This document shows positions 1-7,206 of a DNA stretch of 15,150 bases, piece after piece. Source of the stretch: Syntrophaceae bacterium. GTDB lineage: Bacteria > Desulfobacterota > Syntrophia > Syntrophales > UBA2185. Where the stretch lies: contig JAFNGM010000108.1 in assembly GCA_017885225.1 (NCBI GenBank), positions 2,422 to 17,571 on the forward strand. The letters are read 5' to 3'. Positions within the stretch are counted from its first letter, which is position 1. Every line of letters starts with the position of its first letter. The notes below the pieces were generated by a model that was not told the DNA's origin, did no database searches, and was given only the letters and a program-made list of their open reading frames with translations. The position numbers and the translations under genes were made by a program.

Positions 1-63
1 CGGAATATTATCGATATTAAGGTAAGGTACAGGGTTCAAGAAAAAAAAGTAAATGAGACTTGA
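1..63 (+). CDS. Possible C-terminal tail of an upstream gene (partial)
   Basis: Frame 1 is open from the first base to a TGA at 61-63, giving about 20 codons rich in charged residues (ending QEKKVNET). The other two plus frames hit stops within the first 25 bases. The TGA lies 23 nt before the next gene's start, as expected for the end of an upstream operon member. The stretch is too short to recognise a family, and an open run of 20 codons can arise by chance. Confidence 0.3.
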   Translation, partial: RNIIDIKVRYRVQEKKVNET

Positions 64-86
64 TCTATTGGGAAAGGTAAGATGCA

Positions 87-734
87 ATGATTGATCTTCA
101 CACTCATTCACTATTCAGTGACGGAGAATTGATTCCCTCTGAACTTGTAAGAAGGGCAAAAGTTGCAGGATACCGCGCTATTGCCATAACTGATCATACG
201 GATCATTCCAATATTGATATCATCATTCCCGCTCTCTTGAAGGTGTGCAGTAAATTATCAGACGCTTATTCTATCCGGGTGCTTCCCGGCATTGAGCTGA
301 CCCATGTTCCTCCCGAGTACATTGAAGAACTGGCGATAGACGCGCGAAACCTCGGGGCAAAAATCATTGTCGTCCACGGTGAAACAATTGCAGAGCCCGT
401 AATTTCCGGGACTAACCTGGCCGCGCTTAAAGCCCCCATTGATATACTTGCCCATCCCGGACTGCTTACGGAAGTAGAAGCCCGCCTGGCCGCGCTGAAT
501 TCCATATATCTTGAAATCACTACCCGGAAAGGCCACAGTCTCACCAACGGCCATGTTGTCAGGGTGGCGCGGATCGCAAAGGCCGCCCTTGTGTTAAATA
601 CGGATAGTCACTCTCCGCAGGATCTCACCAGTAAGGAATCGGCAATGCGTATTGCACTTGGCGCGGGTATGACGGAAGAAGAGGCATCAGAGGTGTTCAG
701 AAATTCGGAGACCATCGTCTCGAAATATTTCTGA
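87..734 (+). CDS. PHP-domain metal-dependent phosphoesterase (histidinol-phosphatase-like)
   Basis: This 215-residue cytosolic protein has the complete metal-ligand pattern of a PHP-domain phosphoesterase. HTH is at residues 5-7, D12 follows in SDG, and ITDH is at 34-37 with H40. E70 lies in PGIE, H97 in VVHGE, H123 in LAHPG, and D173/H175 in NTDSHS. PHP enzymes hydrolyse phosphate esters using a trinuclear metal centre. Family members include histidinol phosphatases and nucleotide or oligonucleotide phosphatases, so the substrate cannot be assigned. The protein is near the minimum length for a stand-alone PHP domain and carries no extra module. The ATG at 87 is preceded by GGGAAAGG (70-77) with a 9-nt spacer. 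Another ATG at 82 is out of frame. It may end an operon entering from the left. No histidine-biosynthesis gene is visible, so hisK is not assigned. Confidence 0.88.
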   Translation: MIDLHTHSLFSDGELIPSELVRRAKVAGYRAIAITDHTDHSNIDIIIPALLKVCSKLSDAYSIRVLPGIELTHVPPEYIEELAIDARNLGAKIIVVHGETIAEPVISGTNLAALKAPIDILAHPGLLTEVEARLAALNSIYLEITTRKGHSLTNGHVVRVARIAKAALVLNTDSHSPQDLTSKESAMRIALGAGMTEEEASEVFRNSETIVSKYF

Positions 735-936
735 TCTTGCAATACGAGATATCACTGCATTGGTCCTCAGAAAATCACTGACCGCTTTCCTTATTATTCT
801 CACGAATATCATCATTTCTCTTCATACCATGGTGACGAATGAACTTCTATACTTGTTATCGCAATGAAACCAATGTCTATAGTTCGCGAAAGCTCTATAT
901 TCTGAATGGAAAATTTTTTAATTTTTAGCTTGATTA
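735..936. other. Intergenic stretch without a recognisable gene
   Basis: This is the left part of a 302-bp gap between the PHP gene and nrdD. It is AT-rich and shows no strong stem-loop with a T-run after the PHP stop. The only start-to-stop run worth noting is a 29-codon frame at 839-928 that resembles no known family. The functional signals seen in the gap lie in its right part (937-1030). Confidence 0.5.
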
Positions 937-952
937 TATCAATATATGGTAG
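937..952 (+). promoter_or_regulatory. NrdR box 1 (candidate)
   Basis: The core CAATATATGG (940-949) matches the NrdR consensus core CwAtATaTwG at nine of ten positions. Its centre is 31 bp from the centre of the second box, leaving 15 bp between the two 16-bp boxes. Known NrdR targets carry paired boxes with a 15-16 bp linker, about three helical turns centre to centre. Position and spacing make this more convincing than the sequence alone. Confidence 0.65.
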
Positions 953-959
953 TACTATA

Positions 960-988
960 AAATCCTACCCCAATATATTGCGTATAAT
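960..988 (+). promoter_or_regulatory. nrdDG promoter
   Basis: A consensus -10 hexamer TATAAT lies at 983-988, about 50 bp before the nrdD start. The region 17 bp upstream (960-965) resembles TTGACA poorly, so the -35 is weak or the promoter relies on other contacts. The -10 element directly abuts the second NrdR-like box. An SD-like GAGAGGG (1024-1030) sits 6 nt before the nrdD ATG. Confidence 0.55.
968..983 (+). promoter_or_regulatory. NrdR box 2 (candidate)
   Basis: The core CAATATATTG (971-980) is a perfect palindrome and matches all ten positions of the NrdR core consensus CwAtATaTwG. It ends three bases before a TATAAT hexamer (983-988). NrdR bound here would block RNA polymerase, consistent with dATP-dependent repression of ribonucleotide reductase genes. 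The nrdR gene itself is not in the window. Confidence 0.75.
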
Positions 989-1036
989 TGTCTGAATCGA
1001 TACATCTTTTATTATCGCACAAAGAGAGGGATTCTC

Positions 1037-3124
1037 ATGCCTGAAAAGATAAAAAAGAGGGATGGCCGTTTAGTTAAGTTTAATGCGGAGAAGATCACCA
1101 ATGCGATAGCGAAGGCTGGAGCTGCGACGGGTGAGTTTGATGCAATGAACGCGAAAAAACTCACGATAAAAGTGCTCAATTTAGCGGAGAAGCTGTTCGA
1201 TAACAAGGTAATGACGGTGGAAGAAATACAGGATATTGTTGAAGAAGTGCTTTTATCAAGTCCATACCGCCGCACCGCAAGAGCATATATTATTTATCGA
1301 GAGCAGCACGCCAGATTAAGGGAAATAACCAATAAAATGGAGGTTGACTTAGTCGATCAATACCTTAAGAAAAAAGACTGGAAAGTAAATGAAAACAGTA
1401 ATATGGACTATTCTTTGCAAGGCTTGAACAATTATATATCCTCCGAAGTCAGTAAGGTCTACTGGTTGAATGAAATTTACTCACCTGAAATCAAAAAAGC
1501 TCACACGGACGGCGATTTCCACATTCATGATTTGAGCCTTCTGTCCGTATATTGTGTAGGATGGGACTTATATGATCTTCTTTTAGAGGGTTTTCGGGGT
1601 GTTTCCGGAAAAGTGGAAAGCAGACCGGCAAAGCATCTTCGCAGCGCTCTGGGACAGGTTGTCAATTTCTTTTATACTTTACAAGGAGAGGCAGCGGGTG
1701 CGCAGGCGTTCTCTAATTTCGATACCCTCATGGCACCATATATCAGGTACGATGGCCTTAATTATACCGATATCAAACAGGCCTTGCAGGAATTTATTTT
1801 TAATATCAATGTTCCGACACGGGTAGGTTTTCAGACGCCCTTTACCAACGTAACTTTGGATGTCACCGTTCCAAAGTATTACAAGGATCAGAATATCATT
1901 ATCGGTGGTAAGCCACAGAAAGAAACGTATGGGGATTTTCAGGAAGAAATGAACTTATTCAACAAAGCCTTTCTTCAGGTTATGGCTGAGGGAGATGCCA
2001 GAGGCAGAGTCTTCACCTTTCCCATACCCACGTACAACATAACAAAGGATTTTAATTGGGAAGACAGCAATCTCGATGATTTGTGGGGCATGACGGCAAA
2101 GTACGGTGTGCCGTATTTTTCAAATTTTATCAAGTCCGATATGAATCCGGAAGATGCAAGGAGCATGTGCTGCAGGCTTCGCATTGACAACAGGGAGTTA
2201 GAGAAGAGGGGAGGGGGGCTTTTCGGTTCAAATCCATTAACGGGTTCAATTGGTGTGATTACGATTAATATGCCGAGGATTGGTTATCTTTCAAAGACGG
2301 AAGATGAATTCATAGAGCGTCTCCAGAGGCTGATGACAATTGCCAAGGAAAGTTTGGAAACGAAGAGAAAGGTTCTGGAAAAATTCACGGACGGTAATCT
2401 CTACCCTTATACAAAATATTACCTGAGAAATATTAAGAAGAGATTTAATGAATACTGGAAAAATCATTTTTCAACCATAGGACTCGTGGGAATGAATGAG
2501 GCATGCCTCAACTTTTTTGGAAGGAACATAGCGACCGAGGAAGGACAAAAATTCACACTGAAAATGTTGGATTTTATGAGAAAGACATTATTGGAGTTTC
2601 AAAAAGAGACCGGGAACAACTATAATCTTGAATCTACTCCCGCGGAAGGGACATCGTACCGTCTGGCAAAAATCGATAAAACCAGGTATCCGGACATAGT
2701 CTGCGCCAATGATAATGGTTCAAAAAGCAAGGGGGAACCATTTTACACTAATTCAACTCAGCTGCCGGTTAATTATACTGACGATATTTTTGAGGCCCTT
2801 GATCTGCAGGATGAAATCCAGTCAAAGTACACAGGCGGAACAGTGTTCCATACGTATGCAGGCGAAAGAATTCAAAATCCAGCCGCGGTAAAAAAACTTG
2901 TACATAAAATATGCACGAAGTACCATTTACCCTACCTTACGTTCACGCCCACCTTTAGTGTGTGCCCATCTCATGGATATTTAAACGGAGAACAGGAAAA
3001 ATGTCCGACCTGTATGGAGCCATGTGAAATATATTCACGCGTTGTCGGTTATCTGCGTCCTGTCAAGCAATGGAATCTAGGGAAACAGGAGGAATTTAGA
3101 GAAAGGAGGGTTTTTAATTTTTAA
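1037..3124 (+). CDS. nrdD: Anaerobic ribonucleoside-triphosphate reductase (class III), large subunit
   Basis: This is the glycyl-radical enzyme that reduces ribonucleoside triphosphates to deoxyribonucleotides without oxygen. The 695 residues begin with an ATP-cone allosteric domain (about 3-92, starting KKRDGRLVKF). The catalytic barrel follows, with the thiyl-radical candidate cysteines C173 (VYCVGW) and C378/C379 (MCCRL). Near the C-terminus are a zinc-site set C643, C656, C659 and C663 and the glycyl-radical loop RVVGYLRP with G671, followed by WNxGKxxEFxxR. All signature elements are intact and the length is typical. An SD-like GAGAGGG lies 6 nt before the ATG. The gene heads an apparent operon with its activase nrdG, whose start is three bases after the nrdD stop. 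Two NrdR-like boxes upstream suggest repression when deoxynucleotides are plentiful. The ATP cone implies activity control by ATP/dATP. Loss of activity in oxygen is expected for the family. Confidence 0.97.
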   Translation: MPEKIKKRDGRLVKFNAEKITNAIAKAGAATGEFDAMNAKKLTIKVLNLAEKLFDNKVMTVEEIQDIVEEVLLSSPYRRTARAYIIYREQHARLREITNKMEVDLVDQYLKKKDWKVNENSNMDYSLQGLNNYISSEVSKVYWLNEIYSPEIKKAHTDGDFHIHDLSLLSVYCVGWDLYDLLLEGFRGVSGKVESRPAKHLRSALGQVVNFFYTLQGEAAGAQAFSNFDTLMAPYIRYDGLNYTDIKQALQEFIFNINVPTRVGFQTPFTNVTLDVTVPKYYKDQNIIIGGKPQKETYGDFQEEMNLFNKAFLQVMAEGDARGRVFTFPIPTYNITKDFNWEDSNLDDLWGMTAKYGVPYFSNFIKSDMNPEDARSMCCRLRIDNRELEKRGGGLFGSNPLTGSIGVITINMPRIGYLSKTEDEFIERLQRLMTIAKESLETKRKVLEKFTDGNLYPYTKYYLRNIKKRFNEYWKNHFSTIGLVGMNEACLNFFGRNIATEEGQKFTLKMLDFMRKTLLEFQKETGNNYNLESTPAEGTSYRLAKIDKTRYPDIVCANDNGSKSKGEPFYTNSTQLPVNYTDDIFEALDLQDEIQSKYTGGTVFHTYAGERIQNPAAVKKLVHKICTKYHLPYLTFTPTFSVCPSHGYLNGEQEKCPTCMEPCEIYSRVVGYLRPVKQWNLGKQEEFRERRVFNF

Positions 3125-3127
3125 AAA

Positions 3128-3817
3128 ATGAAGATTGGCGCCTTGCAGAAGGTATCATTGATAGACTATCCCGGGGAAATATGCGCCATTGTATTTACTC
3201 AGGGTTGTAATTTCAGGTGCCCTTATTGCCATAATCCGGAATTGGTAAATCCTGAAATGTATGCTGAATGTCTGACGGAGGAGACAATATTCTCTTTCTT
3301 AGCAAAGCGAAGAGGGAAGATAGATGCAGTGGCCATTACCGGAGGTGAGCCCACCATTCAAAATAGCTTGATCGACTTTGTAACGCGTGTCAGAAAAACA
3401 GGGTATTTAATTAAAGTCGATACAAACGGTTCTCACCCGGAAGTAATAGAGAAACTCATCAGCATGAAACTGCTGGATTATATCGCCATGGATATAAAAG
3501 CACCAGCGGGTAAGTTCAAGAATCTCACTAAATCAGACATCAGCTACCATAAAATCACGCAGACTATAGAATTGATCATGAAATCAGGAATACCTTATGA
3601 ATTCCGAACCACCGTCTTGAAGAGACTCCTTGATGAGAGTGACATTGTAAATATTGCTCATTCAATAAAGAATGCAAGACTTTATATTTTACAGCAATTT
3701 ATTCCGTCCAAGGTTCTCGATCGAGAATTGATGCATTATGAATCATATTCACGAGTGGAACTGGAATCCTTGAGAAAAAAAATCACGAAGAGTGTATCAA
3801 ATATTCTTATACGATAA
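3128..3817 (+). CDS. nrdG: Anaerobic ribonucleotide reductase activating protein (radical SAM)
   Basis: This radical-SAM activase installs the glycyl radical on NrdD using S-adenosylmethionine and a [4Fe-4S] cluster. The cluster motif CNFRCPYC supplies C27, C31 and C34. The GGEP-type SAM-binding motif appears in AITGGEPTIQ. At 229 residues it fits the NrdG2-like subgroup (the TIGR02495 type), which is longer than the short E. coli NrdG. The start has one sense codon (AAA) between the nrdD TAA and this ATG, and both genes are in the same frame, so the start cannot lie further upstream. The nearest strong SD-like run, AAAGGAGGG, lies inside the 3' end of nrdD, about 18 nt before the ATG. This suggests coupled translation or re-initiation. 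An HD-GYP gene follows after 38 bp. Confidence 0.95.
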   Translation: MKIGALQKVSLIDYPGEICAIVFTQGCNFRCPYCHNPELVNPEMYAECLTEETIFSFLAKRRGKIDAVAITGGEPTIQNSLIDFVTRVRKTGYLIKVDTNGSHPEVIEKLISMKLLDYIAMDIKAPAGKFKNLTKSDISYHKITQTIELIMKSGIPYEFRTTVLKRLLDESDIVNIAHSIKNARLYILQQFIPSKVLDRELMHYESYSRVELESLRKKITKSVSNILIR

Positions 3818-3855
3818 AGTAACAAACCAAATACCGTAATTGAGGATATCATTGG

Positions 3856-5529
3856 ATGGATGAAGATAAGGCAAAAATTCCCATACCCCATTATACCGAT
3901 AACGATCAAATAAATCAGCTCCTGGGCAGACTGGTATCTGAAGTGAAGGGATTCACCGAAAACCAGTTGGATCAAATCAGGCGTTTAAATCAGATAGGGA
4001 AAGCTCTTTCAGCTGAAAGAAATCTGGACAAGCTTTTGGAAATGATTGTTGATGAAGCGAGGGGGTTTACGAATGCGGACGGTGGCACTCTTTATATAAT
4101 GTCAGATGATGAAAAAGAACTCCACTTTGCCATAGTTCAGAATACTTCTTTAAATATCCGCATGGGGGGAACGGGCGGAAAAATTACCTGGCCGCCGGTA
4201 ACACTGAGGAATCCTGACGGGAATCACAATTATGCGAATGTGTCCGCGTATTCCGCAATTACGGGCGAGGTGGTGAATATTTCCGACGTCTATAATGCTG
4301 AAGGGTTTAATTTTGAGGGTACAAGGAAATTCGATGCAGAAACGGGATATCGCTCAATGTCCATGCTTGTTGTGCCCATGCGGAATCATGAAAATGATAT
4401 TATTGGTGTTCTGCAATTACTGAATGCGAACAAGGAAATGACGGATGAAGTCATTTCCTTTTCCATAGAAAATCAAAAAATGACGGAATCCCTTGCTTCT
4501 CAGGCAGCGGTAGCCATCTCCAATAATCGCCTTATCCATGATCTTGAACATCTTTTGGAGTCTTTTATCAAAACAATTGCAACTGCCATAGACGAAAAGT
4601 CGCCATATACGGGCGGCCATGTCCGCAGGGTTTCAGAGCTTACGATGAGTATTGCAGAAAAAATAAATGAGGCTAAAGAAGGGACATATGCCGGCATCCA
4701 TTTTGATGAAGACAAGTTGAAAGAACTTCGCATATCGGCCTGGCTTCATGATGTTGGTAAAATAACGACCCCGGAGTTCATTATCGATAAGGCAAAAAAA
4801 CTTGAAACCATTTACGACCGCATGGAAACTGTAAAAGAGCGTTTTGAGATTCTTAAAAGGGATCTTCATATCGAAGCGCTCAAGAAAGATCATGTGAAAG
4901 GAAAGAAAAACACCAAGAAAAAAGGAATTGATATCCATGATGAATACGCAAAGGAAATGGAATCTGAGTGTAGATTTCTCGAGGATATCAATACCGGAAG
5001 CACATTTATGGATGAAAAGAAGATGAGCCGACTGCATGGTATCGCCGCAAAACGCTGGAACTCAGATGGAATATTGCGAAATCTTCTCAATGACGATGAG
5101 CTTTACAATTTAAGCATTCCCCAGGGGACTCTTACAAAAGAGGAAAAAGAAATAATTAAAAATCATGTGACCATAACCCATAAGATGCTCTCTCAGCTTC
5201 CTTTCCCGAAGAAGTTAAAAAATGTTGCACACTACGCTTCTGCGCATCACGAAAAGCTGGATGGAGAGGGCTATCCCTTGGGTTTAAAAAACAGTGAAAT
5301 TCCACTCCAGGCCCGCATTATCGCATTGGCGGACATCTTCGACGCATTAACTGCAAAGGATAGACCATATAAGAAGGAGAAAACATTGTCGGAGGCCATA
5401 ACGATAATGAATTCTATGGTCAAAGAAGATTTTATCGACGCAAATCTTTTCGAATTGTTTATTAAAGAAAGAATTTATCTCGACTACGCAAAGAGAGAAT
5501 TGACACCACACCAGATTGATATGACCTGA
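3856..5529 (+). CDS. GAF-domain HD-GYP phosphohydrolase (probable c-di-GMP phosphodiesterase) with large insertion
   Basis: The 557 residues contain an N-terminal GAF-type sensory domain (about 35-215) and a C-terminal HD-GYP domain (about 235-530). HD-GYP proteins hydrolyse cyclic di-GMP. Visible metal or active-site residues are H255 (YTGGH), H298-D299 with K302 (HDVGK), H437, H464-H465 (HHE), the GYP triad at 472-474, and D493 (ADIFDA). No transmembrane segment or signal peptide is seen, so it is probably cytosolic. The HDVGK-to-HHE distance is about 166 residues, against about 60 in canonical HD-GYP domains. The extra ~100 residues (about 313-413) are strongly charged, with a Lys-rich patch near 350-358. 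Canonical sequence resumes at GTLTKEEKE. The ATG at 3856 follows GAGGA (3842-3846). It is co-directional with nrdDG at 38 bp and may be co-transcribed. The GAF ligand is unknown. Confidence 0.88.
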   Translation: MDEDKAKIPIPHYTDNDQINQLLGRLVSEVKGFTENQLDQIRRLNQIGKALSAERNLDKLLEMIVDEARGFTNADGGTLYIMSDDEKELHFAIVQNTSLNIRMGGTGGKITWPPVTLRNPDGNHNYANVSAYSAITGEVVNISDVYNAEGFNFEGTRKFDAETGYRSMSMLVVPMRNHENDIIGVLQLLNANKEMTDEVISFSIENQKMTESLASQAAVAISNNRLIHDLEHLLESFIKTIATAIDEKSPYTGGHVRRVSELTMSIAEKINEAKEGTYAGIHFDEDKLKELRISAWLHDVGKITTPEFIIDKAKKLETIYDRMETVKERFEILKRDLHIEALKKDHVKGKKNTKKKGIDIHDEYAKEMESECRFLEDINTGSTFMDEKKMSRLHGIAAKRWNSDGILRNLLNDDELYNLSIPQGTLTKEEKEIIKNHVTITHKMLSQLPFPKKLKNVAHYASAHHEKLDGEGYPLGLKNSEIPLQARIIALADIFDALTAKDRPYKKEKTLSEAITIMNSMVKEDFIDANLFELFIKERIYLDYAKRELTPHQIDMT

Positions 5530-5546
5530 TAAAAAAGAGTGATTTC

Positions 5547-6944
5547 TTACCTTTTAACGAATTTTATCTCTTTTTCAATTTCCTCATATTTCTCGCTATA
5601 TTGGGGAAAATATTTCAACGCTTCCTTGAAATGATACAGGGCGCTTTCCCGTTTATTTTTCTTCTTGAAATAAAGACCAAAATGGTAATGTGAAGCGCCT
5701 GGGTTGTGAGTTTTTCCATACGCAATCGCGATACTATAGTATACATCTGCATCATCGATACGTTTATTTTCCAATTTCTTGTAGATGCTCAGGGCGGTGG
5801 CATAATCACCCAATTGTTCATAGGATCTTCCCAGATAAAGATAAGCATCCGTATTGTTTCCGCTAAGGGCTACGGCCCTTTGCAGGCAATCAATGGCTTC
5901 GGATGTCTGCCCAAGTTTAAAGTATACAATACCAAGATCTCTCACGACATCTTCGTCATTGGGTGACAGACTCAATGCCCTGCGGAAGTTTTCGATTGAT
6001 TCAGGATATCTCCCGAGCCTTTCCTGAATCACCGCTATGCCATAAAGAGCATCGACATCGTTTTGGTTTTTTTGCAGTTCTTTTTGAAAATGTTTCAGGC
6101 TGGAATCAAGGTTTTTCTCCCCGAACATAAGAGTTGTTTGTGTCCTTTTTAAAGTACCGATAATATTTTCCGCACCCCTATGAATATAGGTGGTCTGCAA
6201 CAAAGCATCTAAGTAGGAGATTCTTTCATCAGTGCCTGGATGGGTGAGAAAGTATGAGGGAATGGTATTAGAATAAAATTCATACCTTCTCATGGTCTTT
6301 AAGAAATCTAGCATCGCTTTGCCGTCATAGCCGGCGCTGACAAGGTAGTACATACCTAACCTGTCAGCCTCTTCCTCATGTTCACGACTATATTTCAAAT
6401 TTAAGGTTGTGGCGGTGGCCAGTGAAAAGCTGGTTGCGGCTGCCGTAAGTTGGCCGCCTCCGCCGAGAAACGCGCCGGCGAGAATCGCCGCAAGTGTTGC
6501 AATACCAATCTTTTGTGATCTTTCTATGATGCTTGCAATATGCCTGGCATTGACATGGGCTATTTCATGCGCAAGGACAGCGGCAAGTTCACTTTCCTTC
6601 TCAACGAGGGTAATCAGTCCTCTGTTTACATACACATAGCCGCCAGGAGTTGCAAAGGCATTTATGGCAGAGTCTTTAATAACGGAGAAGTGAAACTCAA
6701 AAGGAGCCTTTTCACTTTGAGCAAGGACTGTGCTGCCGACTCTGTTAACATATTCGTGGATCTTCTGGTCATGGATTAAAACATTACTCTTATCGAGTTT
6801 TTCATAGAATTCTTTTCCAAGCTTTTTTTCATCGTCGATCGTAAATGATGCATGCGCAGCTCCCGATGCATAGAGCGATAGACAAAGGATTATGACGAAG
6901 GAAATATGGTGCGCTCTTTCTTTGAACACATCGAATCGCTTCAA
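5547..6944 (-). CDS. Periplasmic M48 metalloprotease with TPR repeats (BepA-like)
   Basis: This 465-residue protein combines an N-terminal signal peptide (hydrophobic core about 14-26, likely cleavage after AHA at 32), an M48 zinc-protease domain and C-terminal TPRs. The zinc site HEIAH lies at 126-130 and the likely third ligand is E190 in SREHEEEAD. A THPGTDERI motif at 234-242 is typical of this subfamily. At least four TPR-like units run from about 297 to 455. The architecture matches BepA-type proteases, which act in outer-membrane protein quality control; strict orthology is not claimed. The start is TTG at 6944, preceded by GAAGAGG (complement of 6952-6958) with a 7-nt spacer. No ATG occurs before the signal peptide. 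The gene ends 17 bp from the converging HD-GYP gene, with no clear terminator between them. It is divergent from cmk. Confidence 0.9.
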   Translation of the reverse strand: MKRFDVFKERAHHISFVIILCLSLYASGAAHASFTIDDEKKLGKEFYEKLDKSNVLIHDQKIHEYVNRVGSTVLAQSEKAPFEFHFSVIKDSAINAFATPGGYVYVNRGLITLVEKESELAAVLAHEIAHVNARHIASIIERSQKIGIATLAAILAGAFLGGGGQLTAAATSFSLATATTLNLKYSREHEEEADRLGMYYLVSAGYDGKAMLDFLKTMRRYEFYSNTIPSYFLTHPGTDERISYLDALLQTTYIHRGAENIIGTLKRTQTTLMFGEKNLDSSLKHFQKELQKNQNDVDALYGIAVIQERLGRYPESIENFRRALSLSPNDEDVVRDLGIVYFKLGQTSEAIDCLQRAVALSGNNTDAYLYLGRSYEQLGDYATALSIYKKLENKRIDDADVYYSIAIAYGKTHNPGASHYHFGLYFKKKNKRESALYHFKEALKYFPQYSEKYEEIEKEIKFVKR

Positions 6945-6981
6945 ATATTAACCTCTTCGTAAGAAATATGTAATATGAGAT

Positions 6982-7010
6982 AATATATATCTTATGGCAG
7001 CCATAATCAA
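6982..7010 (-). promoter_or_regulatory. Promoter of the M48 protease gene
   Basis: On the minus strand TTGATT (complement of 7005-7010) is followed after exactly 17 bp by TATATT (complement of 6982-6987). This sigma-70-type promoter would start transcription about 30 nt before the TTG start codon. A 15-bp palindrome fills most of the spacer. Confidence 0.55.
6992..7006. promoter_or_regulatory. Palindromic operator candidate TTATGGCaGCCATAA
   Basis: This is a perfect inverted repeat with 7-bp arms around one central base. It lies between the -35 and -10 elements of the protease promoter and overlaps the -35 by two bases, a classic position for a repressor operator. The regulator is unknown. 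A weaker AT-rich palindrome (AGATA-5-TATCT, 6978-6992) overlaps the -10. Confidence 0.45.
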
Positions 7011-7109
7011 GGTTTCGTTGCCATCTTTTTCTGTAACGCAGCGTATCCGCGATCATCCCATAGAGTTACATTGAAGCATTTATTCGGAGTGACGGAAGTT
7101 GGTTTATTA

Positions 7110-7138
7110 TTGTGAATGGTTCACCAATATGTTATAGT
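7110..7138 (+). promoter_or_regulatory. cmk promoter
   Basis: TTGTGA (7110-7115) and TATAGT (7133-7138) are separated by exactly 17 bp, a good sigma-70-type match. Transcription would begin near 7145, leaving a leader of about 60 nt before the preferred cmk start at 7207. The same promoter may serve the downstream rpsA cluster. Confidence 0.6.
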
Positions 7139-7206
7139 GCAAAATCAAGAAGTTAGTGATGTTTAAAAACTTGTTGAACAGTTACGCAAGACGCAGGGAT
7201 CAAAGA

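Noticed and set aside
839..928. A 29-codon plus-strand frame with GGTG four bases upstream
   Set aside because: It is very short, its composition is unremarkable, its SD is poor and it resembles nothing known. It lies in the regulatory gap before nrdD.
5530..5546. Possible bidirectional terminator between the HD-GYP and M48 genes
   Set aside because: Only a 4-bp complementarity can be found in the short convergent gap. No convincing stem with a T-run is present.
6829..7056. A 75-codon minus-strand frame over the cmk/protease gap
   Set aside because: It overlaps the signal-peptide region of the protease in another frame and spans the promoter elements. It shows no family features.
7156..7206. 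N-terminal extension of cmk from GTG 7156 or ATG 7159
   Set aside because: It has no SD, lies only about a dozen bases after the predicted transcription start, and the usual Cmk N-terminus begins at 7207, which has an AGGG element upstream.
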